Source: Vibrio splendidus
GTDB taxonomy: Bacteria; Pseudomonadota; Gammaproteobacteria; Enterobacterales; Vibrionaceae
Assembly: GCF_024347615.1 (NCBI RefSeq)
Contig: NZ_AP025508.1
Location: 186,001 to 250,000 of the forward strand
Direction of reading: 5' to 3'
DNA length: 64,000 nucleotides
How positions within the stretch are numbered: position 1 is the stretch's first letter; every line of letters starts with the position of its first letter. Made by a program: the position numbers and the translations under genes. This document shows, in pieces, positions 8,981 through 17,344 of this stretch. The notes below the pieces were generated by a model. The model searched no databases. It had not been told where the DNA came from and worked only from the letters and a program-made list of their open reading frames with translations.

Positions 8981-9605
8981 CTTGGTACAGAAAGTTGTTG
9001 TTGTTGGGGCTGGTGGATTAGGGCGAGAGCTTTATTCTTATTTACGATTAGAACCCACAAAATATGATGTTATTGGTTTTATTGATGATAACATCAACGC
9101 ACTTGATGGCTACAAATATCCTGTTGGAGTAATAGGCAAAATTTCAACATATAAGCGAGAAAAAGGAGTGAAGTTGTTAAATGCGATTATGTCACCTGTG
9201 ACAAAAGAAAAAATCGTAACTCAACTTAAAAGTCGAAATCATACCTTCATCTCGTATGTATCCCCTGAAAGTATAATTGGATGTAATGTTACTCTTGGTG
9301 AAGGGTGCATTATCACCCCTAGTTGTATAGTTACGGCTGATGTATCTATAGGAGACTTTTTTTTTATGAATACGGGATCCACACTGGGGCATGATGTTAG
9401 TATTGAAGGTTTCGTTTCTATAAATGGAAAAGTGGAAATTTGCGGCAATGTGTCGATTGGTAGCTTTTGCTTGATCGGCGGTAGAGCTATTATATTACCA
9501 GGAAAGAAAATTGTTGCGGGAACTATAGTTGGTGCTGGAAGTGTGGTCGTTGGTAACATTCGTAAGCCTATGACAGTATTTGGTAATCCGGCTAAAAGGG
9601 TATAA
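8964..9605 (+). CDS. Sugar N-acyltransferase, PglD/NeuD-like
   Basis: The protein (about 213 residues from ATG 8964) has an N-terminal Rossmann-like VVVVGAGGLGREL segment for UDP-sugar binding and a C-terminal left-handed beta helix of hexapeptide repeats (ESIIGCNVTLGEGCIITPSC onward), which is the PglD/NeuD architecture. Such enzymes acylate the 4-amine of UDP-4-amino-sugars, normally from acetyl-CoA. Here it stands just before a ketosynthase, two acyl carrier proteins and reductases, so an acyl-ACP donor is possible. An in-frame ATG at 8931 would add eleven residues but lies deeper in the upstream gene; 8964 is preceded by an AAGGGA stretch. Confidence 0.85.
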   Translation: MNETNDLVQKVVVVGAGGLGRELYSYLRLEPTKYDVIGFIDDNINALDGYKYPVGVIGKISTYKREKGVKLLNAIMSPVTKEKIVTQLKSRNHTFISYVSPESIIGCNVTLGEGCIITPSCIVTADVSIGDFFFMNTGSTLGHDVSIEGFVSINGKVEICGNVSIGSFCLIGGRAIILPGKKIVAGTIVGAGSVVVGNIRKPMTVFGNPAKRV

Positions 9606-9607
9606 TC

Positions 9608-10693
9608 ATGGCAAATTCAAAGTTTAACAATGGAAAAATAACTGGTGTAGTTACCGTTGTACCACAAGATGTGCGTTGTATTGATGACGAAGTACACTTG
9701 TACGGTGGTAATGAAAAGCAAATCGCTCGAATTAAACGAGCAATTGGTCTGGATAAACGCCATGTGACAGATGAATCAATAACGACACTTGACCTTTGCG
9801 TCGACGCTGCTGAAAAGCTCATTAGTGGCATTGACATCGATAAGAAAGATATTGATGGTTTAATTTTTGTAACACAAACGCCTGACTATCTGCAACCCTC
9901 AAATGCTGCAATAGCTCATGGGGTTTTAGGGTTATCAACTGACGCGGCTTCATTTGATATCGGATTAGGTTGCTCTGGATATGTTTATGGTTTGTGGATG
10001 GCGCATATGATGGTTGCGTCACAAACATGTAAAAGAGTCTTACTTTTGGCTGGCGATACGTTAAGTAAGTGCGTAAACCCAAGGGACCGAGCAACTGCCC
10101 CACTGTTTGGAGATGCTGGTACTGCAACTTTGATCGAATATACCGAAGCAGATGTTGAAAGCTATTTTAGTTTACATACAAATGGTGCTGGATATCAGCA
10201 TATATTACAACCAGCAGGTGGCTTTCGAAAACCAAGTTCACTTGAAACCGCCGTTGAAAAAATTGATGAAGAAGGTAATTATCGCTCTGAAAATGATTTA
10301 GCAATGAATGGTGGGGAGGTGTTTAATTTCTCTATTAAAACAGAACCACCTGCAATAAAAGAAATATTAGAATTTGCTAGACAAGACATAAACGATGTGG
10401 ATTACGTTGTATTCCATCAAGCTAATAAATATATCATTACTAACATTGCAAAGCGTTTAAAATTGCCAATGGACAAGGTTCCTTGTGAGACCGTAAGTAA
10501 GTATGGCAATCAAAGTAGTGCATCGATTCCATGTACAATCAATGATGCAATTGGACGGAATTTAAGCATAAGTGATAAACGCTTGATTCTTTCAGGGTTT
10601 GGTGTCGGCTTATCATGGGCAAGTGCAATAGTAAATTTATCGGGCATATATAGCCCGCCAGTTTTAATATATCAACCAAAGGAAATAAAATGA
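9608..10693 (+). CDS. FabH-like 3-oxoacyl-ACP synthase III
   Basis: The 361-residue thiolase-fold protein holds the full ketoacyl synthase III triad: Cys122 in GLGCSGYVYG, His270 in VVFHQANKY and Asn301 in KYGNQSSAS. KAS III enzymes condense acetyl-CoA or a similar primer with malonyl-ACP to give acetoacetyl-ACP. It is longer than housekeeping FabH (about 317 residues) and resembles the KAS III proteins found in sugar-modification islands, such as the viosamine island of Pseudomonas syringae. It begins 2 bp after the acyltransferase and overlaps the ACP gene by 4 bp, so it is not the general fatty acid enzyme. Confidence 0.9.
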   Translation: MANSKFNNGKITGVVTVVPQDVRCIDDEVHLYGGNEKQIARIKRAIGLDKRHVTDESITTLDLCVDAAEKLISGIDIDKKDIDGLIFVTQTPDYLQPSNAAIAHGVLGLSTDAASFDIGLGCSGYVYGLWMAHMMVASQTCKRVLLLAGDTLSKCVNPRDRATAPLFGDAGTATLIEYTEADVESYFSLHTNGAGYQHILQPAGGFRKPSSLETAVEKIDEEGNYRSENDLAMNGGEVFNFSIKTEPPAIKEILEFARQDINDVDYVVFHQANKYIITNIAKRLKLPMDKVPCETVSKYGNQSSASIPCTINDAIGRNLSISDKRLILSGFGVGLSWASAIVNLSGIYSPPVLIYQPKEIK

Positions 10694-10920
10694 ACAAGCA
10701 ACAGTTTCTTGAAGAGCTAACAGATATAATGCAGCTAGACGACACAATAGCTGAAGCTGCTGTGTTGGCAGAACTCCCTGAGTGGGATTCAATGGCATAT
10801 TTGGGAGTCATTTCATTTTTTGATATGGAGTTTTCAATTGATGTATCTGTCGAAGATTTAAAGAAAATTGAAACCGTTGAACAACTCATTAAATCTTATG
10901 GACAAAAAATTGAGGCTTAA
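10690..10920 (+). CDS. Acyl carrier protein 1
   Basis: This 76-residue acidic, helical protein has EWDSMAYLGVISFFDMEF, where Ser34 sits in the D-S-M/L site that takes the 4'-phosphopantetheine arm. Size and motif match a free-standing acyl carrier protein. Overlapping the ketosynthase by 4 bp (ATGA) and lying 5 bp before a reductase, it is most likely the thioester carrier on which the ketosynthase and reductase act. A dedicated phosphopantetheinyl transferase is not seen in the window, so a cellular one would have to activate it. Confidence 0.88.
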   Translation: MNKQQFLEELTDIMQLDDTIAEAAVLAELPEWDSMAYLGVISFFDMEFSIDVSVEDLKKIETVEQLIKSYGQKIEA

Positions 10921-10925
10921 ATGAC

Positions 10926-11678
10926 ATGGGAAAGCTCTATTTAGTTACTGGAGTTAGTTCTGGTATAGGCTTTGCCACAGCTGAGTTGTTGTTAGCGAAT
11001 AATCATAGTGTTGTTGGCGTTTCTCGCAAGTGCTCTGATAAAGTAAAAAGCTTGCAAGAATCTTATCCAGAAAAATTTGTTTTTGAAGCAAAGGATTTGA
11101 CGGTAGATTTGGATAAATTACCTCGTTGGGTTTTGAACTTGAGTAAAGCTCATGGTCGTTTTTCTGGCTTCGTACATGCAGCGGGTGTATTACAAGTTTT
11201 ACCTTTGCGATTTGTAACGCACCAAAAAATGCTAGAGGTATTTACGTTAAATCTATTTTCTGCCTTAGAAATAGCTAAAGGAATTACAGATAAGAGAGCT
11301 TGTACTGAAGGCGATAAATCGGTGGTGTTTATATCTTCAATTGCAGCGACAACAGGATCAACTGGAATTGTCAATTACAGCTCATCAAAAGCGGCCCTAA
11401 ATGGAGCGATGAGATCCTTAGCAAAAGAAGTATCACCTGAGAGGGTTCGAGTTAACTCGATCATCTGTGGGACAGTTAAGACGGAGCTAATTGACGCTCA
11501 TTCTGATGTGTACACTGATGAGTATTTAGAAAGAATGGAAGGCACGTATCCTCTCGGGCTTGGCAAAGCAACTGATGTTGCAAATGGAGTTGTTTTTTTA
11601 TTATCAGATAATTCAAAATGGATAACTGGTACTGAGTTAGTTATCGATGGTGGAATGAGTTTAGGGGTACATGAATGA
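10926..11678 (+). CDS. Short-chain dehydrogenase, probable 3-oxoacyl-ACP reductase
   Basis: This 250-residue SDR has TGVSSGIG for NADPH binding (residues 8-15), HAAGVL in the middle strand, catalytic Ser in VVFISSIAATTG and Tyr-x-x-x-Lys in NYSSSKAAL, and a FabG-like end (ITGTELVIDGGMSLG). With the ketosynthase and ACP just upstream, reduction of acetoacetyl-ACP to 3-hydroxybutyryl-ACP is the simplest role. The reading is inferred from context, since SDR substrates cannot be read from sequence. It overlaps the second carrier protein by 4 bp. Confidence 0.85.
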   Translation: MGKLYLVTGVSSGIGFATAELLLANNHSVVGVSRKCSDKVKSLQESYPEKFVFEAKDLTVDLDKLPRWVLNLSKAHGRFSGFVHAAGVLQVLPLRFVTHQKMLEVFTLNLFSALEIAKGITDKRACTEGDKSVVFISSIAATTGSTGIVNYSSSKAALNGAMRSLAKEVSPERVRVNSIICGTVKTELIDAHSDVYTDEYLERMEGTYPLGLGKATDVANGVVFLLSDNSKWITGTELVIDGGMSLGVHE

Positions 11679-11968
11679 ATAAGGTTACAGAACTTGTATT
11701 AGATACGGTTAAAGAAGTTGGTGAAGATCAAGACATTGGTGCTTTAATTGAAGCAACAGAAGAGACGCGTTTGTTTGGTGAAAACCTTGATAGTATGGGA
11801 GTTGTATTTCTAGTTACTGATCTAGAAGCTGCAATATCTGATGAGTTTGATGTTGACTTGACACTTGCGGATGAAAGAGCTATGAGTCAAAAAACATCAC
11901 CTTTTCGAACAGTAAAGACTTTATCTAAATATGTTGAATTGTTAATTGCTGAACATCAGGAAGATTAG
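11675..11968 (+). CDS. Acyl carrier protein 2
   Basis: This 97-residue protein has FGENLDSMGVVFLVTDLE with Ser40 as the likely phosphopantetheine attachment site, followed by an acidic helical tail. It is longer than the first carrier protein and differs strongly in sequence, so it is not a simple duplicate. It starts inside the reductase stop (ATGA overlap) and ends 2 bp before a second SDR. A second carrier suggests either two acyl intermediates or a hand-over step, possibly loaded by the ANL protein downstream. Confidence 0.8.
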   Translation: MNKVTELVLDTVKEVGEDQDIGALIEATEETRLFGENLDSMGVVFLVTDLEAAISDEFDVDLTLADERAMSQKTSPFRTVKTLSKYVELLIAEHQED

Positions 11969-11970
11969 TT

Positions 11971-12675
11971 ATGAGATCGCAAAATTATATTATTACAGGT
12001 ACTCGTAAAGGCTTAGGTAAAGAGTTGGCCGAGTACTATTTAAATCAAGGGCACAAGGTTGCTGGTTGTAGTCGAGGAAAATCAAGCATAAGTCATGAAA
12101 ACTACCTGCACTTTGAACTTGATGTTGCTGATGAAAAAGCAGTAATAAAAATGATTAGGCGAGTTAAAAAAGATTTCGGCTCTATTGATGTATTGTTGAA
12201 TAATGCAGGTATCGCGGCAATGAACCACTTGCTAACATCCCCATACAACAACGCTAAAAATGTATTTTCAACAAATTTCTTTGGCACCTTTTTGTTAACG
12301 CGAGAGGTGTCAAAAGTAATGATGAGACTTAAAAGAGGGTCAATTGTTAATTATACGACAGTTGCAGTTCCTTTAGATTTAGCGGGTGAGGCCGTATATG
12401 CTGCCAGCAAAGCTGCAGTTGAAAGCTTTACGCGAACTTCTGCAAAAGAGCTCGGTGAGTTTGGTATTCGAGTAAATGCTGTTGGCCCGACACCTGTTTA
12501 CACTGACTTGGTTAGGAATATACCGAAAAATAAACTTGATGAGCTTCTTGAACAGCAAATTATTCATCGTTTTGGTGAAACAGAAGATGTAAGAAATGTT
12601 ATAGACTTTTTTAATAAAGAAGAAAGTAACTTTATTACAGGTCAAATTATTTATCTTGGTGGAGTAATGAAATAA
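11971..12675 (+). CDS. Short-chain dehydrogenase, second reductase of the acyl module
   Basis: This 234-residue SDR has TGTRKGLGKELA as the cofactor loop, NNAGIA, the YAASKAAVESF Tyr-x-x-x-Lys motif and a FabG-like end (ITGQIIYLGGVMK). The usual catalytic Ser position reads N-Y-T-T-V, so a Thr seems to replace Ser; this is uncommon but can keep function. It could reduce a second ketone, act on the other ACP-bound chain, or set the opposite stereochemistry. It overlaps the next gene by one base (TAATG), so the module is tightly coupled. Confidence 0.82.
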   Translation: MRSQNYIITGTRKGLGKELAEYYLNQGHKVAGCSRGKSSISHENYLHFELDVADEKAVIKMIRRVKKDFGSIDVLLNNAGIAAMNHLLTSPYNNAKNVFSTNFFGTFLLTREVSKVMMRLKRGSIVNYTTVAVPLDLAGEAVYAASKAAVESFTRTSAKELGEFGIRVNAVGPTPVYTDLVRNIPKNKLDELLEQQIIHRFGETEDVRNVIDFFNKEESNFITGQIIYLGGVMK

Positions 12676-14024
12676 TGTCTTGGATGATCGAACACTTAGC
12701 TGCGCTTAATACCAAATATGCGATTGTAGATAGCTACGGTGAGTTCTCATACGCTGAGCTGTCAAAGCAGACTGAGACATTTTATCAGGAAATATGTAGT
12801 GACATTGAGCCTGGCCAAGTAGTTGTTTTGTTGTCAGATTATAACTACTACTCTATAGCATTACTATTAGCGCTCTTAAAGCATAAGGCAATTATTGTCC
12901 CGATTGTTTCAAATAATGAGGATGAGATTGCTGCTCGTATCAAAGTGGCAAATTGCGACTGGTTGTTACATTTAAACAAAGATAAGTATCAGTTAAGTAA
13001 GCCTGAAGCTAGCTTGGAAAAACACCAGCTTGTTGTTGATCTAATTGAGAAAATGCATTCTGGACTAATTCTATTTAGTAGTGGTAGTACTGGTGAGCCT
13101 AAAGCAATGATCCATGACTTTGATCATTTGGTTAATAGTTTTCAAGGTAAAAAAAACAAGAATTTGAATATGCTGGTCTTCTTGATGTTTGACCACATTG
13201 GCGGCTTAAATACTTTATTAAATACACTAGCCATGGGGGCTAGAGTCGTACTTCCTGCGAATCGTAACCCTGACTATATTGGCAGTTTGATCGAAAAATA
13301 TAAAGTAAATGTATTACCTTCAACACCGACTTTTTTAAATATGCTTTTAATGGCTAAAGCCAATGAAAAGTATAACCTTAAAAGTTTAAAAATGGTTACA
13401 TATGGCACTGAAACAATGCCTGAAAGTGTTCTCCTTAAGTTAAAAGAAGCGTTTCCTCGTGCTCGTTTGATGCAAACCTTTGGTACTAGTGAAACTGGTA
13501 TAGCACAAACAACTAGTAAGTCATCAGATAGTTTAGAGATGAAACTTGATGATCCAAACACTGAATACAAAATAGTAAATAGTGAGTTGTGGTTGAGAAG
13601 TAAAACACAAGTTTTAGGGTATCTTAATGCTGATATGAGCAGTTTCACTGAAGATGGGTGGTTCCAAACCGGTGATTTAGTTGAACAGTCTGAAGGCGGT
13701 TACATAAAAATTGTTGGTCGCAGCAAAGAAGTGATAAATGTAGGTGGCGAAAAAGTATTACCAAATGAAGTTGAGTCAGTCATCCTTGAACTAGATATCG
13801 TAGATGATTGTATGGTGTATAGCGAAAAAAATGCAATTACAGGTCAGATGGTTGCAGTGCAACTAGTGCTGCATGAAAATGTAAGTGAGAAGGATGCAAA
13901 AAAACTTATCCGAAACCACTGCAGAGCAAGGCTTGATAAATACAAAGTTCCCGCTCGCTTCAAGTTTTCAGAGAAAACGAATTTTGGCGATAGGTTTAAA
14001 AAATTAAGGCTTAAAAATGCTTAA
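12675..14024 (+). CDS. ANL-superfamily acyl ligase-like protein
   Basis: The 449-residue protein has the adenylate-forming core: LILFSSGSTGEPKAM (A3, residues 131-145), QTFGTSETG (A5, 267-275), DGWFQTGDL (A7, 327-335) and GRSKEVINVGGEKVLPNEVE (A8, 348-367). It would activate a carboxylic acid as an acyl-AMP and pass it to CoA or an ACP. At the A10 region (residues 435-447) the usual Gly-Lys appears as Asp439-Arg440, so the catalytic lysine may be lost or displaced to Lys442/443. It is shorter than most acyl-CoA synthetases. It overlaps the aminotransferase gene by 8 bp. Confidence 0.82.
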   Translation: MSWMIEHLAALNTKYAIVDSYGEFSYAELSKQTETFYQEICSDIEPGQVVVLLSDYNYYSIALLLALLKHKAIIVPIVSNNEDEIAARIKVANCDWLLHLNKDKYQLSKPEASLEKHQLVVDLIEKMHSGLILFSSGSTGEPKAMIHDFDHLVNSFQGKKNKNLNMLVFLMFDHIGGLNTLLNTLAMGARVVLPANRNPDYIGSLIEKYKVNVLPSTPTFLNMLLMAKANEKYNLKSLKMVTYGTETMPESVLLKLKEAFPRARLMQTFGTSETGIAQTTSKSSDSLEMKLDDPNTEYKIVNSELWLRSKTQVLGYLNADMSSFTEDGWFQTGDLVEQSEGGYIKIVGRSKEVINVGGEKVLPNEVESVILELDIVDDCMVYSEKNAITGQMVAVQLVLHENVSEKDAKKLIRNHCRARLDKYKVPARFKFSEKTNFGDRFKKLRLKNA

Positions 14025-15192
14025 TACCAAATTTTCTCCATGGCCTTCGTTTACTCAACAGGAAGCGGATGCCGTAAGCCAAGTTGTACTTTCAAATAAA
14101 GTAAACTATTGGACTGGTAGTGAATGTCGCGAATTCGAAAAAGAGTTTGCTGCATGGGTCGATTGTGATTACGCAGTTGCTCTTGCCAATGGCACATTAG
14201 CTTTAGATGTTGCACTAAAAGCGTTGGGTGTAACTACTGGGGACGAGGTGATTACGACTCCTCGTACTTTTTTAGCTTCTGCATCCTCAATCGTGACAGC
14301 TGGCGCATCACCAGTATTTGCCGATGTAGATCTAAATAGTCAAGCGATCACCGCAGAATCAATTGAAGCGGTACTTACTGAAGAAACTAAAGCAGTGATA
14401 GTGGTTCACCTTGCTGGTATGCCAGCTGAAATGGATGCCATCATGGCGTTATCGGCTAAGCATGGATTTTATGTCATCGAGGATTGTGCTCAGGCACATG
14501 GTGCGAAATATAAAGGGCGTAGCGTAGGGACTATTGGTCATATTGGTGCTTGGTCATTCTGCCAAGATAAAATTATGACTACGGGTGGTGAAGGTGGCAT
14601 GGTAACGACTAACAATAAGGAACTGTGGTCGTTTATGTGGTCTTACAAAGATCATGGTAAAAACTATGATTCGATTTATAACAAAGAACACCCCCCGGGC
14701 TTTCGTTGGTTACATGATAGTTTTGGAACCAATTGGCGCATGACTGAGATGCAAGCCGTCATTGGGCGTATTCAGCTGACTTACATGCAAGATTGGACAA
14801 AAAAACGCCAAGCCAATGGTAAAGCTATTGATGACGCGGTTTCAGACTTGATTGTTGTTCGTCGTGTTATCGTGCCAGAATACAGTGAACACGCTGAATA
14901 TAAGCATTATTTGTTTATCGAGCCAGAACATTTAGCCGAAGGTTGGACTCGTGATAAGATCGTCGATGCGATTAATGCGCAAGGTGTACCTGCTTTTCAG
15001 GGGAGTTGCTCTGAGGTGTATTTAGAAAAAGCATTTGACAACACGTTGTTGCGCCCCACCACTCGACTTAGTAGTGCGGTTGAATTAGGCGAGACCAGTT
15101 TAATGTTTTTGGTTCATCCAACTTTAACTCAGTTAGAAGTTAATGAAACTTGTCGCGTGTTACGTAAAGTTCTTTTTGAAGCTCAGAATTGA
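14017..15192 (+). CDS. DegT/DnrJ-family sugar aminotransferase (PglE-like)
   Basis: This 391-residue PLP enzyme of the DegT/DnrJ/EryC1 family has ALANGTLALDVALKAL for phosphate binding, [15 protein letters not shown] and the active-site lysine (Lys185) in SFCQDKIMTTGGEGG. These enzymes add an amine to a 4-keto or 3-keto nucleotide sugar. Because a WbpM/PglF-like dehydratase follows and PglC- and PglD-like genes precede, the likely reaction is amination of UDP-4-keto-6-deoxy-GlcNAc at C4. It ends the acyl-module operon and is followed by a terminator-like hairpin. Confidence 0.88.
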   Translation: MLNTKFSPWPSFTQQEADAVSQVVLSNKVNYWTGSECREFEKEFAAWVDCDYAVALANGTLALDVALKALGVTTGDEVITTPRTFLASASSIVTAGASPVFADVDLNSQAITAESIEAVLTEETKAVIVVHLAGMPAEMDAIMALSAKHGFYVIEDCAQAHGAKYKGRSVGTIGHIGAWSFCQDKIMTTGGEGGMVTTNNKELWSFMWSYKDHGKNYDSIYNKEHPPGFRWLHDSFGTNWRMTEMQAVIGRIQLTYMQDWTKKRQANGKAIDDAVSDLIVVRRVIVPEYSEHAEYKHYLFIEPEHLAEGWTRDKIVDAINAQGVPAFQGSCSEVYLEKAFDNTLLRPTTRLSSAVELGETSLMFLVHPTLTQLEVNETCRVLRKVLFEAQN

Positions 15193-15234
15193 ATTGATAC
15201 ATAAATATTTAGACTCAGACTAAGATTTTTTATT

Positions 15235-15268
15235 AAAACGTCAGTACAATGCTGACGTTTTGTTTTTA
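15235..15268 (+). terminator. Intrinsic terminator after the aminotransferase gene
   Basis: AAAACGTCAG (15235-15244) and CTGACGTTTT (15252-15261) pair perfectly around a 7-base loop and are followed by GTTTTTAT. It would end, or attenuate, the first polysaccharide operon before the membrane dehydratase gene. Confidence 0.8.
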
Positions 15269-15280
15269 TAAGTGGTTAAT

Positions 15281-17188
15281 ATGGCTAGGCTTAATTATAT
15301 TTGGAATCTTTCTCGTTTCAATAAGCGAATGATTAGTATTTTTATTGATACACTCTTTGTTGTAGCGTCGTTTTATGCAGCATATTGGACTCGAATTGGT
15401 CATATTAAGCCTTTAAATGATGTTCTTAATCAATATGTCTTAATTGGTACGTTGCTAATCACATTGCTTACATTTAGTAAGTTAGGCTTGTATCGCGCCG
15501 TTCTGCGTTATCTTACTTTCCATGCATTAGCTGTCGTTAGTATTGGTACTTTAGTTTCCGCGACAACAGTAGCATTTCTTGCATTTTATTTGGATGCATC
15601 TGTACCTCGCTCTGTTCCCATCATTTATGGAACTTTCCTTTGTCTACTTTGCGGTGGTTCCCGACTAATTGTGCGTGTACTAGTTGCACAAGCTAATAGT
15701 AAAGGCCGTAAAAAAGTCTTAATTTATGGAGCAGGGTCTGCAGGGCGCCAGCTAGCATTAGCATTAAGAACGTCTGAAACTCATAAGGTCGTCGGCTTCA
15801 TTGATGAAGACAAAACATTAGAGAACACGATCATTATGGGGCTGCGTGTTTTCGATATTAGTGAATCTGAGCCTGTACTTAACAAACATAGTGTAGAGCA
15901 GATATTGCTTGCTATTCCTAGTGCTTCTCGGTCAAGGCGCAAGCAGATCTTAGACTCGTTGTTTCATCTACCAGCTGAAGTTCTTACCGTTCCTGATATG
16001 AAAGATATTGTCGAAGGTAACGCGAGTATTGATGAGTTAAAAGACGTACCAATCGAAGATCTATTAGGTCGAGACCCCGTAGCACCTCAACAGTCATTAA
16101 TGGAAGCCAATATCAAAGGAAAAGTGGTAATGGTTACAGGGGCTGGAGGGTCGATTGGTTCAGAGCTTTGTCGTCAGATAATCAAGCAAAAGCCAACTAC
16201 CTTATTGTTGTTTGAGTTATCTGAGTTTGGTTTATACCAAATTGACCGTGAACTATCGCTATTGGTGGAAGAACTTAGCCTCGATGTGGATATCATTCCA
16301 CTACTTGGTTCTGTGCAGCGTGTTAATCGTTTAGCTACTGTGATGAAAAGCTTTAATGTTCAAACGGTGTATCATGCCGCGGCTTATAAACATGTCCCTT
16401 TAGTCGAGTATAATGTGGTCGAGGGTGTGCGTAATAACGTCTTCGGTACTTACTATACAGCTAAGGCTGCTATTGAAGCGAATGTTGAATCGTTTGTTCT
16501 TATCTCAACAGATAAAGCTGTTAGGCCCACAAATGTTATGGGGACAACTAAACGTGTGGCTGAACTCGGACTTCAAGCTTTAGCCCAACAAGAAAAAACT
16601 AAACAGAACGGAACGCGTTTTTGTATGGTGCGCTTTGGTAATGTTTTAGGGTCTTCTGGTTCTGTAATTCCTTTATTTAAAAGACAGATTACTCAAGGCG
16701 GGCCGATTACTGTTACCCACCCAGATATAATCCGTTACTTCATGACTATTCCCGAAGCAGCCCAGCTAGTGATACAAGCTGGGGCCATGGGCAAAGGTGG
16801 TGACGTATTTGTACTTGACATGGGGGAGCCTGTTAAAATCACCGATTTAGCTACAAACCTTGTTAACTTATCTGGATTAGAAGTTAAAGATGCTCAACAT
16901 CCTTACGGGGATATTGAAATATTATTCTCTGGTTTGCGACCTGGTGAAAAGTTGTATGAAGAGCTATTAATTGGCGACAACGTCGCTCAAACAGCCCACG
17001 AGCGGATAATGACTGCCAATGAGTCATTTTTACCGATTGATGAATATAAACAATTGATGGATGATTTAGATGCAGCGTGTCATAACTTTGAGCATGAAAA
17101 AATTCGTCAGCTTTTATTGAGTTCTCCAGCAGAGTTTTCCCCTACTGATGGTATCGGTGACCTAGTTTGGTTGCGTAACAATAAGTAA
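15281..17188 (+). CDS. Membrane-bound UDP-GlcNAc 4,6-dehydratase (WbpM/FlaA1/PglF type)
   Basis: About 635 residues: four N-terminal membrane helices (roughly residues 15-130), a first Rossmann-like domain with VLIYGAGSAGRQLALAL, and a C-terminal SDR domain with VTGAGGSIGSELC. The catalytic region reads STDKAVRPTNVMGTTKR, where Met replaces the SDR Tyr before x-x-x-Lys, as is normal for large WbpM-type dehydratases. They turn UDP-GlcNAc into the 4-keto-6-deoxy sugar that the upstream aminotransferase would use. ATG 15281 is chosen; an in-frame GTG at 15272 is possible. The terminator before it suggests some separate control. Confidence 0.92.
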   Translation: MARLNYIWNLSRFNKRMISIFIDTLFVVASFYAAYWTRIGHIKPLNDVLNQYVLIGTLLITLLTFSKLGLYRAVLRYLTFHALAVVSIGTLVSATTVAFLAFYLDASVPRSVPIIYGTFLCLLCGGSRLIVRVLVAQANSKGRKKVLIYGAGSAGRQLALALRTSETHKVVGFIDEDKTLENTIIMGLRVFDISESEPVLNKHSVEQILLAIPSASRSRRKQILDSLFHLPAEVLTVPDMKDIVEGNASIDELKDVPIEDLLGRDPVAPQQSLMEANIKGKVVMVTGAGGSIGSELCRQIIKQKPTTLLLFELSEFGLYQIDRELSLLVEELSLDVDIIPLLGSVQRVNRLATVMKSFNVQTVYHAAAYKHVPLVEYNVVEGVRNNVFGTYYTAKAAIEANVESFVLISTDKAVRPTNVMGTTKRVAELGLQALAQQEKTKQNGTRFCMVRFGNVLGSSGSVIPLFKRQITQGGPITVTHPDIIRYFMTIPEAAQLVIQAGAMGKGGDVFVLDMGEPVKITDLATNLVNLSGLEVKDAQHPYGDIEILFSGLRPGEKLYEELLIGDNVAQTAHERIMTANESFLPIDEYKQLMDDLDAACHNFEHEKIRQLLLSSPAEFSPTDGIGDLVWLRNNK

Positions 17189-17260
17189 TCCCAATACAAT
17201 TTATAAGGTATTGCTTATGATTTACTTATTTACTTGATTGTGGTTATTATCTATCATGAT

Positions 17261-17311
17261 CAATCAGTTGTTTAAGCTGAGCAACTGATTGAGGGTATAA
17301 AACTTACCCTC
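17261..17311 (+). promoter_or_regulatory. Two consecutive hairpins in the yjbE leader
   Basis: CAATCAGTTG (17261-17270) and CAACTGATTG (17282-17291) form a perfect 10-bp inverted repeat, followed at once by GAGGGTA (17291-17297) and TACCCTC (17305-17311) around a 7-base loop. No T-run follows either, so they are more likely an operator or a structured 5' leader of the yjb operon than a terminator. Confidence 0.5.
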
Positions 17312-17344
17312 TACATATAAACGTTTATATTAATGGAAATCATT

